Below are positions 14,737 through 22,884 of a DNA stretch of 24,954 bases, in pieces. The position numbers and the translations under genes are program-made. Source of the DNA: CAKRZE01 sp045617585 (lineage in GTDB: Bacteria; Bacillota; Clostridia; Oscillospirales; CAG-272); assembly GCA_045617585.1 (NCBI GenBank), contig JAZLIW010000126.1, positions 1 to 24,954 of the forward strand, read 5' to 3'. The notes beneath the pieces were generated by a model. It had not been told where the DNA came from, ran no database searches, and was given only the letters and a program-made list of their open reading frames with translations. Numbering within the stretch: the first letter of the stretch is position 1; each line of letters begins with the position of its first letter.

Positions 14737-14790
14737 TTTTTCGTCCCTTCGGAAAAGCCGGCGATTTTCGGGGGAAAGAGGGACGAAAAA
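14737..14790. repeat. Inverted repeat in the mraZ-coaD gap
   Basis: TTTTTCGTCCC (14737-14747) and GGGACGAAAAA (14780-14790) are perfect 11-base inverted copies, with a 32-base interior that contains the palindrome GCCGGC. This lies in the 372-base gene-free stretch 14502-14873, between the mraZ promoter and the coaD terminator. The rest of that stretch is A-rich on the plus strand, and I see no further gene in it. Confidence 0.45.
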
Positions 14791-14791
14791 C

Positions 14792-14840
14792 AAAAAAACG
14801 GTCCGTTCACGGGGAAAAATCACCGTGAACGGACCGTTTT
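14792..14840 (-). terminator. Rho-independent terminator of coaD
   Basis: A perfect 18-bp stem (14795-14812 with 14823-14840) and a 10-base loop, followed on the minus strand by a run of seven T that begins within the stem end (14798-14792). It lies 33 bases past the coaD stop. The stem is symmetric, so it may also stop plus-strand transcripts. Confidence 0.9.
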
Positions 14841-14873
14841 ACCGTTCTCCGCGGGAATGGATTCCGCCGGAGT

Positions 14874-15353
14874 TTAACCGGAGACAGTCTTCTTTTTGAT
14901 ATCGCGGTAGACCGGAGGCGGGAGGATCCCCGGCATCAGCCTGCCGAGGGAAATCAGTTCTCTTGCCGCGGTGGAGGAAATGTGGAGGTACTTTTCGTCC
15001 GAGGGGAGAAAGACCGTTTCCAGCCCCGGTGCAAGGATGCCGTTCAGTACCGCCATCGGGTATTCGTAGTCGTAATCGGCAGAATTTCGCAGCCCCTTGA
15101 CGAGGACGCCGATCTCATGTGCAAGGCAGAAATCCGCGACGGTACCGCCGTCGGCAAGGACGGTCACGTTCTCCAGTCCCTTTACCGCCATTTTCAGATA
15201 GCGGACCCGCGTTTCCGTATCGAACATCGGTTTCTTTGCCGGATTGACGAAGACGACGACGAACAGGCGGTCGAACATTTTTGCGGCGCGGGAGATGATA
15301 TCGGCGTGCCCTGCGGTCACCGGATCGAAGCTGCCGGGAAAAAGTGCGTTCAT
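14874..15353 (-). CDS. coaD: Phosphopantetheine adenylyltransferase CoaD
   Basis: 159 residues, the normal length. It transfers AMP from ATP to 4'-phosphopantetheine in coenzyme A synthesis. It begins ALFPGSFDPVTAGHADIISR, with the nucleotidyltransferase motif TAGH, and has LPSDEKYLHISSTAARELI with the second signature ISSTxxR. The conserved VKGLRNSADYDYEYPMA is present. GGAGG lies ten bases before ATG 15353. The ATG overlaps the rsmD stop by four bases (ATGA), the common rsmD-coaD pair. A strong terminator follows. Confidence 0.97.
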   Translation of the reverse strand: MNALFPGSFDPVTAGHADIISRAAKMFDRLFVVVFVNPAKKPMFDTETRVRYLKMAVKGLENVTVLADGGTVADFCLAHEIGVLVKGLRNSADYDYEYPMAVLNGILAPGLETVFLPSDEKYLHISSTAARELISLGRLMPGILPPPVYRDIKKKTVSG

Positions 15354-15928
15354 GCGTTCGTTTCCTCCGTTTCCGCGGTCTGACCGCGTTTTTTCAGGAT
15401 CGTGATGTGCAGTCTGCCGTAGGATACGAAGCGGTAAAGCTCCGTTCCTTCCGCTTCCCACGCCTCCTCACGTTCGTCCTCCACGACGAGATATCCGTCC
15501 TCTGCGAGGAGACGACCGACGGAAACGCGGTGCAGGACGTCCGACAGCAGCCGCGCGCCGTAGGGAGGATCGAGAAAGATCAGGTCGAACTGCTCCTTTC
15601 CGGAAAGCGTCCGCAGGACCTCCTTGTAGTCCGAATGGTGGAAGCGGCATTTGTCGGTGAGTCTTGCGCGCGCGGCGTTCCGCTTTACGACCTCTGCCGC
15701 CGCACGGTCAGCGTCGCAGAACAGCGCGGAGGCAGCACCGCGGCTGAGCGCTTCCAGCCCGAGCTGACCGGAGCCGGCGAACAGATCGAGGACCCGTTTC
15801 CCTGCGATCTCGAATTGCAGGATGTTGAAGATTCCCATTTTTGCCCGTTCCGAGGTGGGGCGGGTGGTTTCTCCTTCCGGCGTTTCCAGCTTCAGACCTC
15901 TGGCGGAGCCGGTGATGATACGCATCAT
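15350..15928 (-). CDS. rsmD: 16S rRNA (guanine-966-N2)-methyltransferase RsmD
   Basis: 192 residues from ATG 15928, with AAAGGAA eight bases upstream. The next codon is also ATG. RsmD methylates G966 of 16S rRNA in the small subunit. It begins with the typical RIITGSARGLKLETP and RPTSERAKMGIFNIL. The SAM motif is VLDLFAGSGQLGLEALSRGA and the catalytic motif is DLIFLDPPYG. Longer in-frame extensions lie inside uvrC and are not used. The uvrC stop is one base upstream, and coaD overlaps downstream by four bases, so the three genes form one operon. Confidence 0.95.
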   Translation of the reverse strand: MMRIITGSARGLKLETPEGETTRPTSERAKMGIFNILQFEIAGKRVLDLFAGSGQLGLEALSRGAASALFCDADRAAAEVVKRNAARARLTDKCRFHHSDYKEVLRTLSGKEQFDLIFLDPPYGARLLSDVLHRVSVGRLLAEDGYLVVEDEREEAWEAEGTELYRFVSYGRLHITILKKRGQTAETEETNA

Positions 15929-15929
15929 G

Positions 15930-17825
15930 TCATTGATTCCTTTCCGATGATTCCGATGGTTCCGAAGATCCCGCTGATCCCGCGTTCTTTCCGGCAGGGC
16001 CGGACAGGGCGGCAGCGATCGCTTCCGCGTCTTTCGGACCGATCCCCCGGACGGCAGCGATCTCCGCGGCGCTTGCCGCGCGGAGGGCGGAAATGCTTTT
16101 GAAGTGGGCAAGGAGTGCCTTCGCCTTGGCGGGGCCGATCCCCGGGATCTTTTCAAGCGAGGAGGTGCGCAGGGTCTTGCGCTTCGCCGCGGTCATGCGG
16201 GCGACGGTGAAGCGGTGGACCTCCTCCTGCAGGGAATAGATCATGACGAAGACGGGCTGATCCTTTGCGATCGAGATCTCTCCGTCGCCCGCGGCAAGGG
16301 CGCGGGTCTTGTGGTACTCGTCCTTGACCATGCCGTAGACCGGGATATCGACCCCCAACGAGTCGAGCAGATCCCGGATCACGCGGACGTGGGCGTTTCC
16401 GCCGTCAAGGAGGAAGAGATCGGGATAGGGGTCCTCCGGGTGGTCCAGACGGCGCCTGACTGCTTCCTCCATCGACGCGTAGTCGTCCTGCGTCGCGGTG
16501 GAGCGGATCTTATAAAGACGGTAATCCTTTTTGGAGGGCTTGCCGTTCACGAGAACGACCTTGCCCGCCACGATGTTTTCGTTGCCGAGGTTCGAGATAT
16601 CGAACGCCTCGATGCGTTCGGGAACGACCTCCAGCCCGAGCAGGGAAGCGAGGCGGATCAGCGTATCGCTGTTCTTTTCGGCTTCCGCGCGGTTTGCCGC
16701 GGCTTTTTCTCTCGCGTTCTCGCTGACCATGTCGATCAGCGCTTTCTTTTCGCCGCGTTCCGGGAACAGCAGATATACTTTTCCGCCGCTCTGTTCTTTC
16801 AGAAAGTCGGAAAGCGTCTGCCGGTCCTCCTCGTCGAGCGGGAAGCCGAGCAGGATCTCCTTCGGGATATATTCCCGTTTCTCGTACAGATCGCAGAGGA
16901 ACGCCGTGAGCGCCGGGCTGTCCGTGAACTGATCTGCGCCGAAAAACCAGCTCGTGCTGTCCGCGATCGCACCGCCGCGGACGATGAACACGGTCAGGCA
17001 GCTGCCGAGCTCGTCGGAGTAGAGCGCGAAGACGTCGTGCTCCACGTCGGGGGAAGCGATGACCTTCTGCTTCTGCCACTGTCCGGTGATCGCGGCGATG
17101 CGGTCACGGCAGACCGCGGCGGTCTCGAACATCAGGTTTTCCGCCGCGCGTTCCATCTGTTCGGTCAGACGGTCACGGACCTCTCCGTAATTCCCGTTCA
17201 GGAATCCGACCACCTCACGGAAGGAATCGCGGTACTCTTCTTTCGCGATCTTTCCCGCGCAGACGCCGGAGCAGAGACCGAGCTGATAGTTGAGGCAGGG
17301 ACGTTCCTTGCCGATATCGCGCGGAAAGACCCTGCGGCAGGAGGGGAGACGGAACGCTCTCTCCGCGGTGCGAAGGATCGAGTAGGCGACCGAGGCGCCG
17401 GAATACGGTCCGAAGTATTTCGCTCCGTCGGCAAGGCGCTTGCGGACGACCGAGATGCGGGGATAGTCGTCCCCGACCGTGACCTTGAGATACGGATAGT
17501 TCTTGTCGTCCTTCAGACGGATATTGAACTTCGGCGTATGAAGCTTGATCAGCCGGTTCTCAAGGGAAAGCGCTTCCATTTCCGTGTCGGTCAGCATATA
17601 GTCGAACGAACGGACGAGGGAGACCATTTTCTGCGTTTTCCGGTTATGGGAAGCGACGTCCTGAAAATAGGAGGACACGCGGTTTTTCAGGGCCTTGGAT
17701 TTGCCGACGTAGATGATCCGCTCCGCCTTGTCCTTCATCAGGTAGACCCCCGGCGTCAGGGGCAGACGGTTCGCTTTTTCTCTGAGTCCGGCAAGGACCG
17801 TTTCGTCAAATCGTATCTCCGGCAC
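15930..17825 (-). CDS. uvrC: Excinuclease ABC subunit C
   Basis: 631 residues from a GTG start with AAAGGAG seven bases upstream. UvrC makes both incisions in nucleotide excision repair. The GIY-YIG domain (about 20-100) starts PLTPGVYLMKDKAERIIYVG. A cysteine cluster follows (CLNYQLGLCSGVCAG), then a UVR domain near 205-240, an RNase H-like domain with EAFDISNLGNENIVAGKV and LFLLDGGNAHV, and a helix-hairpin-helix end (SLEKIPGIGPAKAKALL). The last ~23 residues (SAGSSEPSESSERNQ) are a Ser/Glu-rich tail encoded by short GATNCC-like repeats. The HPr terminator lies directly upstream, and I see no promoter in the 43 bases between it and the start, so uvrC may depend on readthrough. Confidence 0.97.
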   Translation of the reverse strand: MPEIRFDETVLAGLREKANRLPLTPGVYLMKDKAERIIYVGKSKALKNRVSSYFQDVASHNRKTQKMVSLVRSFDYMLTDTEMEALSLENRLIKLHTPKFNIRLKDDKNYPYLKVTVGDDYPRISVVRKRLADGAKYFGPYSGASVAYSILRTAERAFRLPSCRRVFPRDIGKERPCLNYQLGLCSGVCAGKIAKEEYRDSFREVVGFLNGNYGEVRDRLTEQMERAAENLMFETAAVCRDRIAAITGQWQKQKVIASPDVEHDVFALYSDELGSCLTVFIVRGGAIADSTSWFFGADQFTDSPALTAFLCDLYEKREYIPKEILLGFPLDEEDRQTLSDFLKEQSGGKVYLLFPERGEKKALIDMVSENAREKAAANRAEAEKNSDTLIRLASLLGLEVVPERIEAFDISNLGNENIVAGKVVLVNGKPSKKDYRLYKIRSTATQDDYASMEEAVRRRLDHPEDPYPDLFLLDGGNAHVRVIRDLLDSLGVDIPVYGMVKDEYHKTRALAAGDGEISIAKDQPVFVMIYSLQEEVHRFTVARMTAAKRKTLRTSSLEKIPGIGPAKAKALLAHFKSISALRAASAAEIAAVRGIGPKDAEAIAAALSGPAGKNAGSAGSSEPSESSERNQ

Positions 17826-17868
17826 GGCGGGTCTCCTTTCGGCTGGAATTGAATGGACGGATGATTTG

Positions 17869-17898
17869 AAAAAAGGACTGCCGGGCGACAGTCCTTTT
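17869..17898 (-). terminator. Rho-independent terminator of ptsH
   Basis: AAAAGGACTG (17871-17880) pairs with CAGTCCTTTT (17889-17898) around an 8-base loop. On the minus strand it ends in a run of six T. It lies 22 bases past the HPr stop codon. Confidence 0.88.
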
Positions 17899-17920
17899 GA
17901 TTCTGTTTGACCGGAAACTG

Positions 17921-18184
17921 TCAGCCGTTGAAGCCGGACTCGACCAGTTCGGTAAGACCCGCAAGCGCTTCCTCTTCATCAGAGCCGTCAGCGATCAGCG
18001 TGATCGTCATTCCCTTGACGATCCCGAGCGAAAGGACTCCGAGGAGGCTCTTGGCATTCACACGGCGATCTTCTTTTTCGACCCAGATGGAACTGCTGTA
18101 GGAATTTGCCTTCTGGATAAAGAACGTCGCGGGACGCGCGTGGAGACCGACGTTATTCTGAATCGTTACGTTACGAGAGATCAT
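17921..18184 (-). CDS. ptsH: Phosphocarrier protein HPr
   Basis: 87 residues, the typical size. HPr passes phosphate from enzyme I to the sugar-specific IIA proteins of the phosphotransferase system. His15 lies in GLHARPAT, and Ser46 in NAKSLLGVLSLG is the site used by HPr kinase in Gram-positive carbon catabolite control; both are intact, so this is a full HPr and not the Crh paralogue. The start ATG 18184 has AGGAG 12 bases upstream; longer in-frame codons run into the promoter. Enzyme I is not adjacent. A good promoter and a terminator flank it, so it is probably expressed alone. Confidence 0.97.
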   Translation of the reverse strand: MISRNVTIQNNVGLHARPATFFIQKANSYSSSIWVEKEDRRVNAKSLLGVLSLGIVKGMTITLIADGSDEEEALAGLTELVESGFNG

Positions 18185-18235
18185 TTTGTTTATTCGCTCC
18201 TGTCTTTCAGTATTCGATAAATAATTAGTATGCCT

Positions 18236-18264
18236 ATTATAACAAAGATAAATCACAAAATCAA
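18236..18264 (-). promoter_or_regulatory. ptsH promoter
   Basis: On the minus strand TTGATT (18264-18259), a 17-base spacer and a perfect TATAAT (18241-18236). It leaves a leader of about 45 bases before the HPr ATG. Confidence 0.82.
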
Positions 18265-18344
18265 TAGGTTTCCAAAATATTTTTGCTTTTTTTGTGAAAA
18301 ATGTTTAAGGAAAAGGTCCTTTTTCGTTCTCTGCCGGGAAAAAA

Positions 18345-18845
18345 TCAGCCGAGGACGGCGATATCCGTGATCAGAAGGGTGAAAGTGACGTCCGTTCCGT
18401 TGACCGTGACGGTCTGTCCCGGAGCGAGCGGCAGGGTCCCGTTCAGCAAAAAGCCGGTATCGTCCGTGATCCCTTCCGCGGAGATCACCCCGCGGATATC
18501 GTAAGCGCTGTCGCTGTAAACCGTGACGGGCTTTCCCTCGCCGTTTTCTGAGATCAGCTCCGCGGGGTGAAGATCGAAGGATTTGACGGAGCCGAAGCGC
18601 TCTCCTCCGTCCGCGGTCAGGCTGTCCTTCAGAACGACGTGATCCGCGACGCCGACGTCGATCCCCTTGACGAGGAACGAGATCTCCGTTGCCTTCAGGG
18701 GCGGCAGGGAACGCTTTTTTTCATTCGATCCGGTCACGGCGCGGATCGTGATCGCCGCGGCGAGCATCGCAAGGATCACGAGCAGCAGGAGGTCGATCAC
18801 GTTGAAGCGGCGTTTTTTCGTCTGAAAACCGATCGGTTCGTTCAT
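18345..18845 (-). CDS. DUF4330-type membrane-anchored protein (second of a tandem pair)
   Basis: 166 residues from ATG 18845, with GGAGG eight bases upstream. A short basic N-end (KKRRFNVIDLLLLVILAML) leads into one membrane helix at about 15-38, and the remaining ~125 residues are extracytoplasmic and beta-rich. The RFNxID motif and layout fit the DUF4330 family, whose function is unknown. The upstream neighbour is the same length and has the same RFNxIDxLL anchor, so the two look like old paralogues. The gap between them is 19 bases. No strong terminator follows; the HPr promoter begins 81 bases downstream. Confidence 0.8.
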   Translation of the reverse strand: MNEPIGFQTKKRRFNVIDLLLLVILAMLAAAITIRAVTGSNEKKRSLPPLKATEISFLVKGIDVGVADHVVLKDSLTADGGERFGSVKSFDLHPAELISENGEGKPVTVYSDSAYDIRGVISAEGITDDTGFLLNGTLPLAPGQTVTVNGTDVTFTLLITDIAVLG

Positions 18846-18864
18846 TGTCTGTTCCTCCTTTTCG

Positions 18865-19365
18865 TTATGCGGCGGATTCCGTGACGCGGAGATCGGTGCA
18901 GACCGCGGTCCCGAACAGATGCGGAACGCGGTAGTTAAAGCCGACGCCGACCGAGAGCTGCGTTCCGCCCGCGGTACGCAGCCCGTCCGCGAAGACGGTC
19001 TCGGCACGGACCGTGAGCTCCATCCGTACCGTTCCGGGATAGGGAGACGCGACCTGCTCTCCCGTTGCGGGGTCGGTTCCGAGATAGGTGCTTTCACCGT
19101 AAGAAATGCCGATCACTTCTCCGATGATCTCGCCCGTTGCCGCGGAACGGAGCGTGTCCCCGATGCTGACCTTTCCCTTGAACTCAGCAGGCAGACGGTC
19201 CTGCGTGAGGACGAGCTCGACCGCCTCGGTCCGGGCGGATGGATCGGAGACCGTACCGGGATGCAGCACGAGATACAGATATGCTGCGGCGCCGAGGATC
19301 AGCAGGATCAAAAGGACGTCGATCAGGTTGAAGCGGAAGACGTCCGCCCGTTTTTTGTTACTCAT
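18865..19365 (-). CDS. DUF4330-type membrane-anchored protein (first of a tandem pair)
   Basis: 166 residues. The N-end DVFRFNLIDVLLILLILGAA gives one membrane helix at about 12-34, after which an extracytoplasmic part carries VELVLTQDRLPAEF, KVSIGDTLRSAATGEIIGEV and VGVGFNYRVPHLFGTAVC. Phrases like KVSIGDxLR and GxIxGEV suggest a small beta domain. Family assignment to DUF4330 rests on the anchor motif and overall shape. The ATG at 19365 overlaps the end of the O-antigen-ligase-like gene by eight bases, so the two are co-translated. AAAGGA lies 12 bases upstream, a slightly long spacing. Confidence 0.8.
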   Translation of the reverse strand: MSNKKRADVFRFNLIDVLLILLILGAAAYLYLVLHPGTVSDPSARTEAVELVLTQDRLPAEFKGKVSIGDTLRSAATGEIIGEVIGISYGESTYLGTDPATGEQVASPYPGTVRMELTVRAETVFADGLRTAGGTQLSVGVGFNYRVPHLFGTAVCTDLRVTESAA

Positions 19366-21334
19366 GTTTTTTTCGTTTCCTTTCGATGAAGGGAATGTTC
19401 AGGTAAATGCCCTCGTACCGGACCTCCGTCCCTGACGCGGCGGAGACGCGGCGGCAGGCGGCGGTCAGCGCGGTCAGCAGCCAGAAGAAGCAAAAGATGC
19501 GGTAGTTATACCAGACGTGCTCCACGGTGCCCTGCACGAGAACGGCAGCGATCCCGGAAAACGCGGCGACCGAGGCGGCATTCAGCATTCCGTCCGCACC
19601 GTCGTCCTTTTTCCCGTGACCGGAAAAGAAGACCTGCGCTGTCAGGAAGAGGACCAGGGCGAACAGCAGAAAGCCGAAGACGCCGTGCTCCAGCAGGATC
19701 TCGAGATACAGCGAATGCGCGTGCTCCGCGGGGACGCGCCCCGAATAGATCGGGAAGATCTCGCGGAAGACGGGACTGCCCGTCCCGATCCCGGAATACC
19801 ACCAGTCGGATAGCATATCGGCGCAGTTCTTCCAGATCGCGACGCGGTAATTGGTCGAGGTATCCGCAAGATTGCCGATGGAAAGGAATCTGCGCGTGAT
19901 CGCGTCCGGAAGGAAGCCGAACAGGAACGGAACCGTAACGGTCCCGAACAGAAGGAAGATCAGCGATTTTTTACTGTACATCAGCAGCAGGAACGCGCTG
20001 CCGATCAGGAACCCGAGCCACGCGCCGCGCGACCAGGTCAGGATCAGGCAGGAGACGCCGATCGCCGCGAGGAGCACGCCGGACGCCCGTCCGAGGGGCG
20101 TCTTGCCGGTCAGAAGCGGGAGAGCGAGGAAAGGGATCACCATGATCAGATAGATCCCGAGGACGTTCGGATTGCCGAAGGTCGAAACGACGCGCCCCGC
20201 GATAGCGGGAAACAGGGCACGGTCCAGCCATTCCGTGGACGCGAGACCGAGGAAGTGCTCAAGCAGTCCGGCGGCGGAAACGACGACCGCGGACGCCGCG
20301 GTCATCCCGACCGCGCCGCGGATCTGCTGCGGCGTGCGGAGGAGATTGACCGTCAGAAAATAACCGGACGTCAGTGCCGTCAGAAGGAGCGCGGGCAGGA
20401 GGCTCGCCTCGGGAGAGGCGGAGACGAATCCGCCGAGGAAGAGAAGGAGCTGAAAGCCGACCACTGCGAGGTCCAGCGCCTCAAAGCGCATCGATCGCTT
20501 TCCCTGCAGGACCTTGCAGAAAAAGGAGAAGAGGGTCAGAAGCAGCAGCGCCGCGGTCCGCATCGTGGTAAGGAAAGGGAACAGGGCGAAGAGCAGGAGC
20601 AGACCTACCTCGGGGGAGAGGAGGATCATGGCAAACGCTCCGGCAAAGACCGGAAGGAAGGTCAGGAACCACGGAGACACGCGCAGGGCGAGCAGCGCGG
20701 CTGCAAGGCCGATCAGGAAGCCGACCGGTCCCTTCGGACGGTGATCTTTTCCGCAGACGAACGACTCCCGGCGGAAGCCGAAGATGTCGGTCAGAAGAAA
20801 TCCGGTGAAGAGACCGTTCCCGAGCGCCTCGATCAGGGGCGCCTGGGAGAAGAAAAGGACCGAGGAGCAGAGCATGATCGCCGCGCCCGCTCCGACCGCG
20901 GAGAGGACGGAGGCGCCGGAACTCATCAGGTACCGGGAGAGAAGTCCGGTCAGGCAGCGGAAAAGTCCGTAGGAAACGTAAACTGTGCCGTAGAAGGAAA
21001 CGGGAAGCTCCAGAAGCCAGCGCCCGAACCTTTGCAGTGCCCGGAGCAGCACGCTGCCCGTAAAGGCGCGTCCGCAGGCGCGGAAGAACGGCAGGAGCAG
21101 GCCGGTCCGGATCCCGCTTTTTTCGATCAGCCCGGAAGTAAGCCCGTTGCTGTCGCTGAGTTCGCCTTCCGGGTATCGGGTCAGAAGACCGGCGGCAAGG
21201 CTGGTCTTCGCCCGCTCGCTGACGGCGTCACAGAAGCGGAGCAGGAGGGAAACGATCAGGCTTTCCCGTAAGAGACGCCTGAGACCGCCTCCTCCTTTTT
21301 CACTTTTTTGTCTGTCGGTGATCAGACGGTTCAA
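19358..21334 (-). CDS. O-antigen ligase/polymerase-like membrane protein
   Basis: 658 residues from a TTG start, with GAGGTGA six bases upstream. It is a polytopic membrane protein with about a dozen helices. The central and C-terminal part shows the Wzy_C/WaaL-type landmarks ILTWSRGAWLGFLIG, NYRVAIWKNCADMLSDWWYSG, and the periplasmic-loop sequence EHAHSLYLEILLEHGVFGF. Members join or polymerise glycans carried on undecaprenyl pyrophosphate. The first ~100 residues are an extra soluble, basic segment. In a Gram-positive cell it would act on wall glycans, teichoic acid-like polymers or glycoproteins; which cannot be told. The TTG overlaps the stop of the murJ-like gene (TTGA), and DUF4330 genes follow. 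Confidence 0.85.
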   Translation of the reverse strand: MNRLITDRQKSEKGGGGLRRLLRESLIVSLLLRFCDAVSERAKTSLAAGLLTRYPEGELSDSNGLTSGLIEKSGIRTGLLLPFFRACGRAFTGSVLLRALQRFGRWLLELPVSFYGTVYVSYGLFRCLTGLLSRYLMSSGASVLSAVGAGAAIMLCSSVLFFSQAPLIEALGNGLFTGFLLTDIFGFRRESFVCGKDHRPKGPVGFLIGLAAALLALRVSPWFLTFLPVFAGAFAMILLSPEVGLLLLFALFPFLTTMRTAALLLLTLFSFFCKVLQGKRSMRFEALDLAVVGFQLLLFLGGFVSASPEASLLPALLLTALTSGYFLTVNLLRTPQQIRGAVGMTAASAVVVSAAGLLEHFLGLASTEWLDRALFPAIAGRVVSTFGNPNVLGIYLIMVIPFLALPLLTGKTPLGRASGVLLAAIGVSCLILTWSRGAWLGFLIGSAFLLLMYSKKSLIFLLFGTVTVPFLFGFLPDAITRRFLSIGNLADTSTNYRVAIWKNCADMLSDWWYSGIGTGSPVFREIFPIYSGRVPAEHAHSLYLEILLEHGVFGFLLFALVLFLTAQVFFSGHGKKDDGADGMLNAASVAAFSGIAAVLVQGTVEHVWYNYRIFCFFWLLTALTAACRRVSAASGTEVRYEGIYLNIPFIERKRKKHE

Positions 21335-22884
21335 CCGCGTTCACCTCTTTTCTTTCGTATTTTATCGGCGGTCCGGTACGCCGCCGCAAGAAGCAGGGGG
21401 TACGGGATCCACGAGAGTAAGACGACCGTACAGGTCAAAAGGTTCCTTATCACGCCCGCGTTCTCCGGGATCACGCCGAAACGGCTGTGAAGGAGGACGG
21501 AGAGGGGCGAGAGCAGGGCGGCGGACAGAAGAACGGTCCCGGCAGCGGCGAAAAACGGTGCCGCGGCGGGGGAGAGCGCTTCGTCCGAAAACAGGAAAAC
21601 GGTGAGGACCGCGGCAGCGGCGGCGATCCCGAGCCCGTACGCAAGGCCGAGCAGGCCGGGGGCACGGACGAAAGCGGAGAGAAAAAGATCGGCGGCGATC
21701 CCGGTCAGGGACGCGATCATCGGGACGCGCGGCTTACCTGCGGCAAAAAACGCTTTGCCGATCAGCTCGACCGCGGCGTAAGCGGGAAGGAAGGGCGCCA
21801 TCCGGGATAAGGTCTCCGCCGTTGCGGCGGCGTCCGGCGCGGAATAGGCGCCGTGACGGAAGAGCACGGACGTGATCTCTCCCGAGAGGCAGGTGAGCAG
21901 CACGGCTGACGGAACGGTCAGCGCGAGCGCGGCGATGAGACCGCGTCCGGTGACTCCGGCTCCGCCGCTCTTTCCCGCCTCTGACAGCTTCGGAAACAGA
22001 AAAGCCGAGAGACCGGAAACGAGAAGCCCGCCGGTCAGCGTGAAGATCAGGCAGGCGCGGTCGAACCGGACGTTGCCGGAAGGATCCGCAAGGGTGCCGT
22101 ACCGGGAACCGATCAGCGCGGCGGCGGGCAGAAGCCACGCGCCGACGGCAGACGGCAGGGCGGTACGCAGTACGTCCTTCGCGTCCTCCTTCGGGAGGAG
22201 CGACGGCGCGCGGACCTTTTTGAAAAACGGGAACGCGACCGTGAGGAACTGCACGCCCCACGCGATCACGAATAACAGCGCAAGGAGCCGGATCCTCCGT
22301 CCGCGCAGAACGAGCAGACCCGCGATCAGGATCAGGTTGGAGAGGAGGCTGACCGATGCAGGAAGAAGAAAACTTCCTCTTGCCTGATGGAGCGCGGAAA
22401 GAACGGCTGCCCCTCCGGTAAAGACGATCATGGGGAACAGGATCCGCAGCAGCGTGACCGCGAGCTGTTTTCCGCTCCCGGTCATTCCGGGCGCGGTCAG
22501 GCGGATCAGTGCGGGGGCAAGCGCCGCTCCGCAAGCCGCAAGCAGCGCGCAGACGAGGAGAACGGTCCAGAAGAAGCCGGAAGCGAAGCGGTCGGCGTCT
22601 TCTCTGCTTTTCGCCCTGCAATAGGTCGGGATCAGGCAGTTCGCCGCCGCGGCGGCAAGCAGGAGATCGAAGACGGTCAGCGGGATCCGGAGCGCGGCGG
22701 TGAACGCTGCCGCCTCCTCTCCGGCGCCGAAAAAAGCGGAGAAGAGAAGGGAGCGGCAGAGCCCCAGCACCTTGGTCCCGGCGGCGGCCGCGGTCAGAAA
22801 AAGGACCGTGCGCGCCGCTTTTCCGTTCAAAGCAGATCGGGGCGCTTTTTCTTCGTCAGCTCGAGCGCCGCCCGATAGCGCCAT
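21331..22884 (-). CDS. murJ: MurJ/MviN-family lipid-carrier flippase
   Basis: 517 residues from ATG 22884, or 499 from TTG 22830. About 13-14 helices and the phrases AGTKVLGLCRSLLFSAFFGAG, IPLTVFDLLL, LIPTYCRAKS and SGLSAFLFPKLSEA fit the MurJ family, which flips lipid II outwards. Start choice is open. The ATG lies 58 bases inside trmD with GAGGA directly against it; the TTG overlaps the trmD stop as TTGA, the same junction type as the next gene, but has no clear binding site. The usual Asp in the first-helix region (DAF) appears as Ala (EAAAFTAAL), so it may be a variant that moves another lipid-linked sugar. It lies in one row with the ligase-like gene. Confidence 0.88.
   Translation of the reverse strand: MALSGGARADEEKAPRSALNGKAARTVLFLTAAAAGTKVLGLCRSLLFSAFFGAGEEAAAFTAALRIPLTVFDLLLAAAAANCLIPTYCRAKSREDADRFASGFFWTVLLVCALLAACGAALAPALIRLTAPGMTGSGKQLAVTLLRILFPMIVFTGGAAVLSALHQARGSFLLPASVSLLSNLILIAGLLVLRGRRIRLLALLFVIAWGVQFLTVAFPFFKKVRAPSLLPKEDAKDVLRTALPSAVGAWLLPAAALIGSRYGTLADPSGNVRFDRACLIFTLTGGLLVSGLSAFLFPKLSEAGKSGGAGVTGRGLIAALALTVPSAVLLTCLSGEITSVLFRHGAYSAPDAAATAETLSRMAPFLPAYAAVELIGKAFFAAGKPRVPMIASLTGIAADLFLSAFVRAPGLLGLAYGLGIAAAAAVLTVFLFSDEALSPAAAPFFAAAGTVLLSAALLSPLSVLLHSRFGVIPENAGVIRNLLTCTVVLLSWIPYPLLLAAAYRTADKIRKKRGERG

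Noticed and set aside
14502..14810. N-terminal extension of mraZ by about 103 codons
   Set aside because: It would run through the promoter, MraZ boxes and leader; ATG 14501 has GGAGG and gives the normal MraZ start.
15933..15990. Short GATNCC repeats at the end of uvrC as a repeat element
   Set aside because: They only encode a Ser/Glu-rich tail and have no regular unit.
16104..17852. 582-codon plus-strand open frame opposite uvrC
   Set aside because: Antisense shadow of a complete uvrC; no recognisable domain.
18311..18323. AAAAGGTCCTTTT palindrome after the DUF4330 gene as a terminator
   Set aside because: The stem would be five A-T-rich pairs with a three-base loop and no proper T-run; too weak.
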